In this document: positions 28,785-37,435 of the stretch, piece after piece
Numbering within the stretch: the first letter of the stretch is position 1
Layout: every line of letters starts with the position of its first letter
Assembly: GCA_030064795.1 (NCBI GenBank)
Contig: JASJEI010000027.1
Location: 1-46,711 of the forward strand
DNA from: Pleurocapsa sp. MO_226.B13
Lineage (GTDB): Bacteria; Cyanobacteriota; Cyanobacteriia; Cyanobacteriales; Xenococcaceae
Direction of reading: 5' to 3'
Length of the DNA: 46,711 bases
The notes under the pieces: generated by a model
What the model saw: the letters and a program-made list of their open reading frames with translations, nothing else
What the model was told of the DNA's origin: nothing
The model's database searches: none
Position numbers and translations under genes: made by a program

Positions 28785-29441
28785 ATGTATCCCAAAAAAG
28801 AACTGCATAATTCTTTCCCACTAAAACCCCCGAAAACTTGCGAGAGTTATCATTTGGACCCAGAGGAAGATTTAAAAATCAAGCTTCTCGAACCAAAAAA
28901 TCAAGAATCCAAAATTCCCATTTTTGACAACTTTAATCGCGGTCGAGTGGCAATTTTTATTGATGGTAGAAGCTTGTTTTACGCAGCCTTGCAGTTGGGA
29001 ATTGAAATTAACTATACAAAATTACTCTCTTGTTTGGCTTCTGGTAATCAACTATTGCGTCCCTATTTCTATACTGGAGTCGATTCTAATAACGACAAAC
29101 AGCAAAGTTTCTTACTCTGGATGCGTCGCAATGGCTATCGAGTAATTGCCAAAGAACTAACTGAGTTTGCTGATGGCTCAAAAAAAGCCGATTTAAACAT
29201 AGAAATCACCGTAGACATGATGAGTTTAGTCGGTTCTTACGACACCGCCGTCTTGGTAAGCGGAGATGGAGATTTAGCATATGCGGTCAATGCGATTAGC
29301 TATAAAGGAGTTCGCGTAGAAGTAGTCAGCTTGAGTTCTATGACTAATGCCAGTCTGATTAATGTTGCTGATGCCTATGTCGATCTTCAAGAAATAAAAG
29401 ACTGTATTCAAAAGTCTCCTATGACTGGAGTTTGTAGCTAA
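28785..29441 (+). CDS. NYN-domain (LabA/DUF88-like) protein
   Basis: A 218-residue protein. After a basic, low-complexity N-terminal region (1-50) comes a NYN/PIN-like domain. Acidic residues at the expected places are FIDGRSLFYA, KKADLNIEITVDMM and LVSGDGDLAYAV. The fold is shared with nucleases and with LabA, which affects circadian output in cyanobacteria; neither role can be assigned here. It follows the receiver gene on the same strand. Confidence 0.88.
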   Translation: MYPKKELHNSFPLKPPKTCESYHLDPEEDLKIKLLEPKNQESKIPIFDNFNRGRVAIFIDGRSLFYAALQLGIEINYTKLLSCLASGNQLLRPYFYTGVDSNNDKQQSFLLWMRRNGYRVIAKELTEFADGSKKADLNIEITVDMMSLVGSYDTAVLVSGDGDLAYAVNAISYKGVRVEVVSLSSMTNASLINVADAYVDLQEIKDCIQKSPMTGVCS

Positions 29442-29582
29442 TATTGACCCTATTTTAATTTAGACAATTAAAAACTTTGCTTATTCTCGATCGGTTTCAA
29501 ATAATTTTCTTGTTTTCCCAAAGACAATCGTGCAGTTAGTAAAAAACATTTTTTCTCAAAGAAATTACCAATCATACAAGCA

Positions 29583-29750
29583 ATGTGGAAACAATCTATA
29601 TCGAGAATAATAATCTGGTTAGCTGCCGAAATTATACTTAACTGTGTCGGACTAGACGATCTAGCAGACTACAGCGAGTTTGTTTTTGAGCGCAATACAA
29701 TTACCTTGAATCATAGCCATCGGCTTTCTAAAACTCCAGCTAAAACTTAA
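29583..29750 (+). CDS. Small conserved-looking protein (55 residues)
   Basis: A short frame with ATG at 29583 and TAA at 29748-29750. It encodes an amphipathic N-terminal helix (ISRIIIWLAAEIILNCVG) followed by LDDLADYSEFVFERN. The author recalls similar very short proteins in other cyanobacteria, which makes a real gene likely. The function is unknown; the N-terminus could bind or span a membrane. It sits between the NYN gene and the convergent pyruvate kinase gene. Confidence 0.68.
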   Translation: MWKQSISRIIIWLAAEIILNCVGLDDLADYSEFVFERNTITLNHSHRLSKTPAKT

Positions 29751-29818
29751 TTCAAGCATTATTAGCAAATCGCGCTCGATCTCATCTTGCCATTTACTCC
29801 AAACCGCTATTTTATTCA

Positions 29819-31336
29819 TTACCAAGAATGTAAAGCCCTTAACTGGGGTGTCTTTTTCAATTGATGTGCTTCCATGCGAATTAAGACATCATTGAGAATC
29901 GTTACCGCTTCAGTAATATAAGCACCTTTGTTGAGCATAACGCATTCGGCTCGTTCTGCCATGGCGGCATCGGTCATTTCTGCCCTGGAGGGGGTTTTGG
30001 TTTTGACCAAGTTTTCTAATACCTGAGTTGCCCAAATTACAGGAACATGAGCAGCCTGGCATAACCAAAGAATTTCTTCCTGTATTTCTGCCAAACGTTG
30101 ATAACCAATTTCAACTGCCAAGTCTCCCCTGGCAATCATGACCCCTAAAGGTTGTTTACCAGCAGCACGTACAATTAATTCGGGTAGGTTTTTGACTGCT
30201 TCGGGAGTTTCAATTTTTGCCACAATAGCTGGTTGACAGCTTCTAGCACCCAATCTGGCTTGCAATTCTAATTGTAGTAATTCAATATCGCCAGCTTGCT
30301 GGACAAAAGAATAACCAATAATATCTGCACGAGTAGCAATAAAATCTAAGTCTTGTCGGTCTTTACTAGTTAAAGGACTGAAATTCAAAATCGTATCGGG
30401 AAAATTTATGCCCTTGTCAGGACGAAGTTTTTCGCCTTTAGTTCGGGCTTGGGTAATTTCTAAGAGAACCCCTTCAGGTAACAAAGATTTAACTTTTGCA
30501 CCAATTTTTCCGTCATCAATCCAGACGCGATCGCCAACTTTTAGTTGGGACAATATTTCGGGGATGGTGCAGCTGGCTTGAAAAATTTTTTTATCTGCCT
30601 CCTGGGGTATTTCTTTGGTCAATAACAGTTGGTCTTGCAGAAATAGACGTTTTTTATGCTTGGCTAATAATACTGTTCCCAGACGCGGTTTAGGCCCTGC
30701 GATATCCATAAACACCTTACAAGAACGTCCCGTTTCGCTCTCTGCTTGACGGATATGGTTAATCATTGCCAGCCACTGTTTTCTAGTGTCGTGAGCGCAA
30801 TTGATCCGCAGACAGTCCGTACCTCTAGCAATTAACTCTCTGACCAACTGATAATTTTCAGCAGCCTCAGTTGGTAACGTTACCATGATGCGGACTTGAC
30901 GCTGGTGATTGGGTTTACCAAAAACTTCTTCTGTGTGTTGTGCCAAAAGGCGATCGCCTGAAAAAAAAGCCTCTAAAGGTGGATGTTGAGGCAACAGTTT
31001 AGAATCTTGATGACATACTACACCTAAAGTAGCAATTACAGCATCTAGGTTGGGCAAGACTCTTCCTTCAATGCGTCCGAGAGAAGATAAACCCCAGGGC
31101 ATTAAGGCTAGCTGTAATTGTCGTAAATCCTCGTGTCTGAGAGCTAGATAATAAGCTAAGTTTAAAGCACTATCACTAAATGACTTACGAGCGATCGCGG
31201 GTTGCCATTGACGAAATATTTTTTCTCCTTCATAGATTACAGTTTGACGAATCCTTTGTAATTCATTCAGTAAGACTTTTGGTTCTGTAGGTTGATTAAT
31301 ACTAAATTTCTGGTCAGATCTAAGACTGATAACCAT
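29819..31336 (-). CDS. Pyruvate kinase-like protein, divergent
   Basis: About 505 residues. An N-terminal extension of roughly 150 residues, unlike classical pyruvate kinase, precedes a recognisable barrel: VRIMVTLPTEAAENYQL and CLRINCAHD. It continues with AIVAKIETPEAVKNL, GVMIARGDLAVEIGY, PVIWATQVLENLVKTKTPSRAEMTDAA and the final EAVTILNDVLIRM. The sequence then ends shortly after, so the usual C-terminal allosteric domain is missing. The start at 31336 or 31357 is uncertain. Activity as phosphoenolpyruvate-dependent kinase is plausible but not assured. Confidence 0.82.
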   Translation of the reverse strand: MVISLRSDQKFSINQPTEPKVLLNELQRIRQTVIYEGEKIFRQWQPAIARKSFSDSALNLAYYLALRHEDLRQLQLALMPWGLSSLGRIEGRVLPNLDAVIATLGVVCHQDSKLLPQHPPLEAFFSGDRLLAQHTEEVFGKPNHQRQVRIMVTLPTEAAENYQLVRELIARGTDCLRINCAHDTRKQWLAMINHIRQAESETGRSCKVFMDIAGPKPRLGTVLLAKHKKRLFLQDQLLLTKEIPQEADKKIFQASCTIPEILSQLKVGDRVWIDDGKIGAKVKSLLPEGVLLEITQARTKGEKLRPDKGINFPDTILNFSPLTSKDRQDLDFIATRADIIGYSFVQQAGDIELLQLELQARLGARSCQPAIVAKIETPEAVKNLPELIVRAAGKQPLGVMIARGDLAVEIGYQRLAEIQEEILWLCQAAHVPVIWATQVLENLVKTKTPSRAEMTDAAMAERAECVMLNKGAYITEAVTILNDVLIRMEAHQLKKTPQLRALHSW

Positions 31337-31357
31337 CGTTAAATATCTACCTACCAT

Positions 31358-31823
31358 CTATACTTTCAAGTTGATTTTGGAGTAAAAACTTGAAGAAGTT
31401 GTGAGCATTGGCAATTAATGCTATTTAAGTTGGGAGTTCGGGGTTGTTAGTCGTTAGTTGTCACTAGATAGTAGAGACTGCATAAGTCAAAAAAAGCTTC
31501 ATCTATGCATAGATAACAATTAAATAAATCAAATCAATCATCACGATGCAGTTTATCAAACCTTATCTAGCTCGATGTAATGACTTACAAACTCATCGAG
31601 TAAATAATTCCCAGGACATAGCTGAGTCCTTGGCTTGGCAACCACAACCCACTAGGCAAAACGCTGAGAAACAAAAAGCACCAGAAATAACTTGTCTTTG
31701 GTACTGGTCTGTCAACATTGATTTGAGGGATAAATATTAATCAGTATCTTCCCCTGCTTCCCCTGCTTTCCCTGCTTCCCTTGCTTCCCCCAACCCATCA
31801 ATTAATTATTGACAGAGTAGTAC
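31358..31823. other. Repeat-bearing spacer before truncated DUF1822 gene
   Basis: Positions about 31747-31793 are tandem CTTCCCCTGCTTCCC-like units. An open frame of 64 codons at 31546-31740 has no recognisable family or ribosome site and is not called. A GGAGTTCGGGGTT heptamer-like stretch lies at about 31432-31446. Confidence 0.45.
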
Positions 31824-31826
31824 TAA

Positions 31827-32621
31827 GGCATCGCCCTCTATTTACAGGTAGGGAACTTTACCGTCAGCGCGATCGCCCTAGAAAATATCTTAGATGAGGT
31901 GGTATATTTGCCTCAGCCACAACTGCAACACCCAACTCATTTTTATGCAGCGATCGAAATAGTTGAAGAGGAAGAAGAGGCAATTTTTCGCGGTTTTTTG
32001 CGTCGCGATCGCTTGGACACTTATTTAGCACAAACCTCTTTGCAAGGCGATCGGGGTAATTATCCCCTACCCCTATCTTGGTTCGATCCCGAACCCAATC
32101 ACCTTGTAGCCTACTGTCAACATTTAGCAGCCGATGCGATCGTCTTACCCGCTACCTCCACCCCACCTAATTCAGAAGCCACAGCCAGTCGAACCAAATT
32201 AGCTCAATGGATAGAAAATACGGCAGTCTCAGGTTGGTCTACTATTGAAAATTTAATTAACCCCGAATTGACTTTAGCCTTTAATACCCGCAGTCGCGAT
32301 CGAGAGTACGCCAGAGGAAAGCTAATTAATCTGGGTTTACAAATGAACCAAGTTACCATGACACTACTGCTTACGGTTCAAGAAGAAGAAGACAAGCTCA
32401 AAACCAAAATTCAGCTATATCCTACCAGCGCACAACAGTACCTACCACCCCAAGTTCAGCTTAACCTGCTTTCCAAAGCTGGAAAAACTCTGCAATCGGT
32501 TCGAGCTAGAGAAAGAGATAATTTCATTCAGCTTAAGCCATTTAAGGGCAAATTAGGTACGCGCTTTAGTCTAGAAATCGCCCTAGAAGATGCCAAAATT
32601 AGAGAAGATTTTGAATTGTAG
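31827..32621 (+). pseudogene. DUF1822-family gene, 5'-truncated
   Basis: The reading frame is coding-like from the codon after the TAA at 31824-31826 through 32621. Before the first usable start (GTG at 31899) it already reads LYLQVGNFTVSAIALENILD, which looks like the inside of a domain. The rest (VVYLPQPQ, EEEEEAIFRGFLRRD, LPLSWFDPEPNHLVAYC, KIQLYPTSAQQYLPPQVQL) fits cyanobacterial DUF1822 proteins. It keeps their terminal pattern FIQLKPFKGKLGTRFSLEIAL. The N-terminal part normally present in the family seems to be missing. A shortened 240-residue product from 31899 remains possible. Function of the family is unknown. Confidence 0.6.
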
Positions 32622-32639
32622 CGATCGATAAGGTGGGCA

Positions 32640-32762
32640 AAAAAATAACTAGCGATTTGCGGTTGCTTAGCCCTAAAGGATTTGCGACACGAAGTTAGTC
32701 CTTTAGGGCTTCGCGGCACAAGCCGAAGGCTCAGGCATCGCCTGCACGTTGCTAGCTGGAAA
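32640..32762. repeat. Dispersed TCCTTTAGGGCTTCGCGGC repeat
   Basis: Palindromic modules CCCTAAAGGAT and TCCTTTAGGG flank a central TTGCGACACGAAGTTAG. CTTCGCGGCACAAGCCGAAGGC follows. The modules recur in the elements at 33764-33953, 36389-36513, 45695-45746 and 46459-46711. Confidence 0.6.
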
Positions 32763-32777
32763 AATTTGCCCACCCTA

Positions 32778-33555
32778 CTAAAGCATCACTTCTGATTCAA
32801 GATCTAATGCTGTTAAGGCATTATTAGAGATAATTTCATGGGCTGGTTCAGTGGGGTGAAGGGTGTCAAAGAAAAAATACTCATCTGGATTTGCACCCAC
32901 AGTCGGGGTTAGGGTTGTGGGATCTAACAACGGTTCTGTAACCAGATAAAAATTCCTGGGTGGCGGTTGTGGCGTTAAAGAAATTTCCCATGTCGCTAAG
33001 ACTATCGCCAAAGACATAAATATTACTGTAGGGATCGGCTTGATTAGAAAAGTCTAACCCCGTTACCGCACCACTACCTGCGAGATTAATCTCTAGACTA
33101 GCTACATTATCAACATTAAAGTCGATCTCCTGAAAACTGTTGTCGCCTAAACTCTCAATTTCTACTGAGTCAATAAGATTCGCTTCATCATCGTAGAAGG
33201 CGATCGAACTACCTGGTTCGTCAATGTCTAGAAGCCCAATACTATTAACTGTCACTAGTTCCTCAAATTCCACGCCGATCGTTCCTCCTGCTGCGTTATC
33301 ATCTGGATCGCTAGAATCACCGTCTTCAGAGATAATTAAAACCTTGCCCAAGTCGGATGTGGAGAGGTCAAAATCTTCTCCCGTCACATTTTCAGTGTCA
33401 AACAGCATCAGTTCCGACTCAGACGAACTTGAAAAGTAAACTCCGATAAACTGGTTGGCGATCGCAGTTCCAGCAGCTAAATCGTTTTCGTCAAAATCGA
33501 TCGCCATGGATGTATTATTACTCTCGGTTTGGTTAAAAGTAGTTGAAACGCTCAT
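32778..33555 (-). pseudogene. SGNH/GDSL esterase gene with internal deletion
   Basis: A second copy of the esterase at 33960-35465. Its first ~200 codons (33555 down to about 32943) are nearly identical to the intact copy through the catalytic-serine block YVFGDSLSDMGN and NATTATQEFLSG. It then jumps directly to the last ~55 codons (TEPLLDPTTLTPTVGANPDE, DTLHPTEPAH). Comparison with the intact copy shows that 722 bp are missing, with AAC shared at the junction (32940-32942). As 722 is not a multiple of three, the tail is out of frame and the first product ends early with CGCKSR. It lacks the SGND block, so it is inactive as an esterase. Confidence 0.88.
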
Positions 33556-33763
33556 GAGTATGTTTTGGCTCTAGTCTGCAATCTTTAATCTTAAGCTGTT
33601 TAATGCAGTCAAGATCTCTATCTGGCAACAAATCTTTGGCCACAAGCTCACCACGCAATACTGTTCTGTTAACAAAGTTATGTGTTGAGACAAGCAAGAC
33701 AAAGGCTTTAGCCGCATGTAGCAGGGGAGCAGAAGAAGTTGGGGAACTTGGGGAATAACTACT
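33556..33763. other. Spacer between the two esterase copies
   Basis: No gene is recognised in the segment preceding the palindromic element at 33764-33953. The stretch just upstream of each esterase start (CATGAGTA...TTTTGGCTCTAGTCTG versus CATGAGTAATTTTTGCCTATAGTCTG) is similar, consistent with a gene-plus-leader duplication. Confidence 0.45.
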
Positions 33764-33953
33764 GTAGGGGCGATTCCCTAAAGGACTCGCTTTATGGGTC
33801 GCGGCTTGCACTTGTCTATCACGGATATATCGAAGTGTATCCCTTTAGGGACACCTTCGGACATTGTACCCTTGTGGTATATCGCATTGAGTGTATCCGT
33901 GATAGACGCTTCGCGCGATGCGCAGCGAGTCCTTTAGGGCGAATCGCCCCTAC
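33764..33953. mobile_element. MITE-like palindromic element, 190 bp
   Basis: The termini are nearly perfect inverted repeats of about 29 bp (GTAGGGGCGATTC...CTAAAGGACTCGC versus GCGAGTCCTTTAGGGCGAATCGCCCCTAC, given in parts). Inside is a second inverted pair, TATCACGGATA/TATCCGTGATA. There is no coding capacity. Its modules recur at 36389-36513, 45695-45746 and 46459-46711. It lies between the two esterase copies. Confidence 0.72.
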
Positions 33954-33959
33954 GAACTC

Positions 33960-35465
33960 CTAGTATTCAAATATTACCTCTGATTGAAGATCTAATGCTG
34001 TTAAGGCAGTATTAGAGATAATGTCATGGGCTGGTTCAGTGGGGTGAAGGGTGTCAAAGAAAAAATACTCATCTGGATTTGCACCCACAGTCGGGGTTAG
34101 GGTTGTGGGATCTAACAACGGTTCTGTAACATTGGTAAAGCCAAATTCTTCTGGATTGCTGAGGATCTCATCAAATACCGAATTTATATCCAAAATCGTA
34201 AAATCAGCACCAGTTAAGGTATCTGATAACTCTTCAAAGGTGGAATCTAAGAGATAATTATGGGTATCAACCAATTCAGTTAATTCTTCTGGTGATGCTC
34301 CCAGATCTGGATTGTTGGCTTCGGGAACTCTGCCTAAATCTGGCAGATTGACGATGAGGAAATTTCTCGCACCCGAACCGTATAGCGATTCTACCTGTGT
34401 TTCCAGATTATCGACGATTTGTTCTGGATCGGGATTGGGGGCTAAATAATCGTTACTGCCTCCCCACAAAATATAAAGAGCATCCTCATCTGCTGTTTGA
34501 TTAGCCTGTAAATGGTCGTCGATAAAAAACTCGACCTGCCGTGCCATTCCTGGAACAAAATCACCCAATTCACTAGTACCATTCGCTCCAGTTTCGGCCG
34601 AACCGTAGGCAAAGTTGACGCTTTGGTTAACAGTATTGCCGTTAAAAAAAGGACTAACAACGGGATTGTCTTCGATAGTGGTAATCGGACTGAGAATTTC
34701 TGAGTCTGGACTAACAACCGACAACTCTGTAGCAGGAGTAAGCTCGATATCTAATTCCTCGGCTAGTTTTTCTACCCAAACTGGGCCATTAGAAAAGCGT
34801 CCCTCAAAATAGGGAGGACTGGGAGGAAGAACGGGAAAATCCAGCCCGAAACCAGATAAAAATTCCTGGGTGGCGGTTGTGGCGTTAAAGAGGTTTCCCA
34901 TGTCGCTGAGGCTATCGCCAAAGACATAGATATTACTGTAGGGATTGGGTTGAGTAGAAAAGTCTAACCCTGTTACCGCACCACCACTTACTAGGTTAAT
35001 CTCTAGGCTGGCTACATTATCAACATTAAAGTCGATCTCCTGAAAACTGTTGTCGCCTAAACTCTCAATTTCTACTGAGTCAATAAGATTCGCTTCGTCA
35101 TCGTAGAAGACGATCGAACTACCTGGTTCATCGATGTCTAGAAGTCCAATACTATTAACTGTCACTAGTTCCTCAAATTCCACGCCGATCGCTCCTCCCT
35201 CTGAGTTATCATCTGGATCGCTAGAATCACCGTCTTCAGAGATAATTAAAACCTTTCCCAAGTCGGATGTAGAGAGGTCAAAATCTTCTCCCATCACATT
35301 TTCAGTGTCAAACAGCATCAGTTCCGACTCAGACGAACTTGAAAAGTAAACTCCTGTAAACGGATCGGCGATCGCAGTTCCAGCAGCTAAATCATTGTCG
35401 TCGAAATCGATCGCCATGGATGTATTATTACTCTCGGTTTGGTCAAATACAGTTGGAGTGGTCAT
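33960..35465 (-). CDS. SGNH/GDSL-family esterase/lipase with N-terminal acidic domain
   Basis: A 501-residue protein. Residues about 15-170 form an acidic beta-rich domain (FDLSTSDLGKVLIISEDGDS, GLLDIDEPGSSIVFYDD) seen in secreted cyanobacterial proteins. Residues 175-495 are an SGNH hydrolase: block I FGDSLSDMGN with S185, block III WGGSNDY with N338, and block V DTLHPTEPAH with D471 and H474. It should hydrolyse esters, probably outside the cell. No Sec signal peptide is visible, so export, if any, would use another route. A deleted copy lies at 32778-33555 and a 39-bp remnant at 35772-35810. Confidence 0.88.
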   Translation of the reverse strand: MTTPTVFDQTESNNTSMAIDFDDNDLAAGTAIADPFTGVYFSSSSESELMLFDTENVMGEDFDLSTSDLGKVLIISEDGDSSDPDDNSEGGAIGVEFEELVTVNSIGLLDIDEPGSSIVFYDDEANLIDSVEIESLGDNSFQEIDFNVDNVASLEINLVSGGAVTGLDFSTQPNPYSNIYVFGDSLSDMGNLFNATTATQEFLSGFGLDFPVLPPSPPYFEGRFSNGPVWVEKLAEELDIELTPATELSVVSPDSEILSPITTIEDNPVVSPFFNGNTVNQSVNFAYGSAETGANGTSELGDFVPGMARQVEFFIDDHLQANQTADEDALYILWGGSNDYLAPNPDPEQIVDNLETQVESLYGSGARNFLIVNLPDLGRVPEANNPDLGASPEELTELVDTHNYLLDSTFEELSDTLTGADFTILDINSVFDEILSNPEEFGFTNVTEPLLDPTTLTPTVGANPDEYFFFDTLHPTEPAHDIISNTALTALDLQSEVIFEY

Positions 35466-35771
35466 GAGTAATTTTTGCCTATAGTCTGGTAGCAGTGATT
35501 TTAAGCTCTTAGATGCATCTTAGACGCAGTTAGAGACTGTTTGTTAAATAACAATAAAGAAAAAAGTCGATCGGCTGACCAACATCAAGTTGGTCAGAAC
35601 GCTTCAAGCTATAGATAGGGATTGAGCGTAAGAATTATGCAACTTTTATGTAGATCGGCTTCATACTGTTGATGGTTTTTCAGAAAAATCATTTCCGTCA
35701 GCATTATGCGGTTAGCCAAAAATAAATAACAGGGGAATAATTCAGGTGTTTTTTCAGGTATTTTTGATATC

Positions 35772-35810
35772 GTGGCGGTTGTGGCGTTGAAGAAATTTCC
35801 CATGTCGCTG
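35772..35810 (-). pseudogene. 39-bp remnant of the esterase gene
   Basis: This stretch encodes MGNFFNATTAT in the same frame as both esterase copies. It differs from the deleted copy by about two bases and from the intact copy by about three. Flanking DNA is unrelated. It is thus a third, almost wholly lost copy. Confidence 0.75.
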
Positions 35811-35815
35811 CATTG

Positions 35816-36029
35816 GTGACAAGTTAAGGTTGTGTGTTGTTTGTCAAATGGTATGAAAGCTCTTAGCTATCAGCTTTTAGCTCTTAGCTTTTTGAGGTAT
35901 TTTCATCAACTTTAACCCCTGCTTGGCGATCGCCACCTAAAATTGGCTTTAATCCATATTTGGTGTTGGCTAAAATTAGAGCCACTATCTATAGTAGTTG
36001 ACTAAAACTAATTTCTCTTAACTTGTCAC
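35816..36029. other. Segment bounded by a 13-bp inverted repeat
   Basis: GTGACAAGTTAAG (35816-35828) and its exact reverse complement CTTAACTTGTCAC (36017-36029) bound 214 bp lying between the esterase remnant and the FG-GAP fragment. AGCTCTTAG/AGCTTTTAG units are inside at 35862-35893. It may be coincidence or a trace of rearrangement. No gene is seen. Confidence 0.35.
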
Positions 36030-36173
36030 AGTTGATGTCGCTGAGGCGATCCTATAAAGTGACGATCCAAGAATATCGCGATCGCCGTCGTTATCAATAT
36101 CTGCTGCATGAATGTTTATATCATTCCTTAGTTCTTCGGCAACGGTACTCTGATCAAAATAAATATCTGACAT
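36018..36173 (-). pseudogene. FG-GAP/VCBS-repeat protein fragment
   Basis: A 51-residue frame from ATG at 36173. It reads AADIDNDGDRDILGSSLYRI, the typical calcium-binding-like core of FG-GAP/VCBS repeats (D-x-D-x-D-G-D). Intact proteins of this type have many repeats; here only one is left and the frame stops. It is evidently the 5' fragment of a lost surface or secreted protein gene. Confidence 0.6.
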
Positions 36174-36356
36174 AATATTTTTCTCGTTTAAGTAATTTAA
36201 ATTGTTTTAAGGGGTAGGGTGGGGTGTGCCTCGCCTTACTCAATGCGATCGCTTTTGAAGGGATCGACTATGTTTGTAGTGATGGCTAAAGCCATAGCGA
36301 TCGCTCTTGTTGCTAGCACAAATTTTTAGTCAATGGAAAAACTAATGACTGTACAG

Positions 36357-36378
36357 ACGTAGCATGCTACGTTTTTAC
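36357..36378 (+). other. 16-bp perfect palindrome ACGTAGCATGCTACGT followed by a T run
   Basis: The exact palindrome at 36357-36372 is followed by TTTTT-like sequence, giving a terminator-like shape. The core TAGCATGCTA with flanking ACGT is a recurrent cyanobacterial palindrome, so it is better read as a repeat. No rightward gene ends just before it. Confidence 0.45.
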
Positions 36379-36388
36379 TAATGACTAT

Positions 36389-36513
36389 AAGGGCGATTCC
36401 CGCGCATGACTCGCTTTATCCTAAAGGACTAGCTGCGCGTCGTGCGAAGCCCGCGCATGACTCGCTGCGCATCGCGGTATCCGTGATAGACGCTTTGCGC
36501 GAATCGCCCCTAC
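36389..36513. mobile_element. MITE-like palindromic element, about 125 bp
   Basis: The right end GCGAATCGCCCCTAC matches that of the 33764-33953 element; the left end is AAGGGCGATTC. Inside are CCTAAAGGACTAGC, two CCGCGCATGACTCGCT modules and GGTATCCGTGATAGACGC, all shared with other family members. It is non-coding. Confidence 0.65.
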
Positions 36514-36604
36514 TATGATTCTCTTAATGAAATAATCGAGTATTCTAGAGAATATTTTGAAAGTATAAACTAAATAAAGTTTGGTATTTTATCCTTCATC
36601 CTTC

Positions 36605-37435
36605 TTACTTTTCTACTGCACCCAAGGTTTTGAGGGTAGTTTTTTGGGCGGGAGTTAAACCTTTTGCCCCAGTGATATTCATACCTTCATACAGCCTCTC
36701 TACCTGTAATATTTTGAGTTTGAGACATTCTCCTGTGGTGGCATTCCAGAGTCTGATAGTTTGATCTTGTGAACCACTAGCAACGATGCCATCAGCACTA
36801 AAAGCGACACCAGAAACTAAAACATAATCCCAGAGTTTAATTGTGCGATCGCGACTGGCACTAGCAATAATCTTTTCTTCGGGATGAAATGCGAGGGCGC
36901 AAACTAGATCTTGGTGTCCCGATAATATTTGCCGACAATGACTTTTTTGCCAGTCCCAAACCCAAACCGTACCGTCATTACTACCACTAGCTACTAAGCT
37001 ACTATCGGGACTAAAAGCGACGGGAAAAACCCAATCTGTATTTCCTCTCCAGGTTTTTAAACACTTACCAGTAGAACTATCCCAAATTCTCACGGTTCGA
37101 TCTAAACTGACACAGGCTAATTTTTGTCCTTCGGGACTAAAAGCGACAGAAAAAATTTCATTTTGGTGTCCCCGACAGGTTTTGATACAGCTACCGTCTT
37201 TTACCTGCCAAAATTTTACCGTCTGGTCGGCACTGCCACTAACTATCGATTTACCATCGGGACTAAAGGCAATAGAACGAACACAGTTAGTATGACCTTG
37301 GCAAACAACCAACAATTTGCCTGTAGCTACTTCCCACAGTCTCAGGCGATCGCCAGTATCGCCAGTAGCAACTATTTTGCCATCGGGACTAAAGGCAGCG
37401 CACAATATATTACCAAAAGTTTCCGTAAACAGCGA
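36605..37435 (-). pseudogene. WD40-repeat C-terminal segment of a decayed NB-ARC/WD40 gene
   Basis: The segment encodes about six WD40 repeats (for example [20 protein letters not shown] and SADQTVKFW) and the native tail [20 protein letters not shown]. Upstream, [17 protein letters not shown] is in this frame, but the preceding NB-ARC part is in another frame, with the junction at about 37425-37435. One repeat is shortened ([13 protein letters not shown]), so a smaller in-frame loss has happened too. Intact relatives are STAND-type signalling or defence ATPases with a WD40 sensor. Confidence 0.8.

Noticed and set aside
31546..31740. 64-codon plus-strand frame before the DUF1822 gene
   Set aside because: There is no ribosome site, recognisable motif or helix pattern. 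It could be a remnant but cannot be supported.
34442..34717. Minus-strand frame inside the esterase gene
   Set aside because: It lies in another frame of the intact esterase, whose catalytic blocks are all present.
35609..35803. Minus-strand frame beginning MGNFFNATTAT
   Set aside because: Only its first 11 codons match the esterase (the 39-bp remnant); the rest is unrelated, so it is not a gene.
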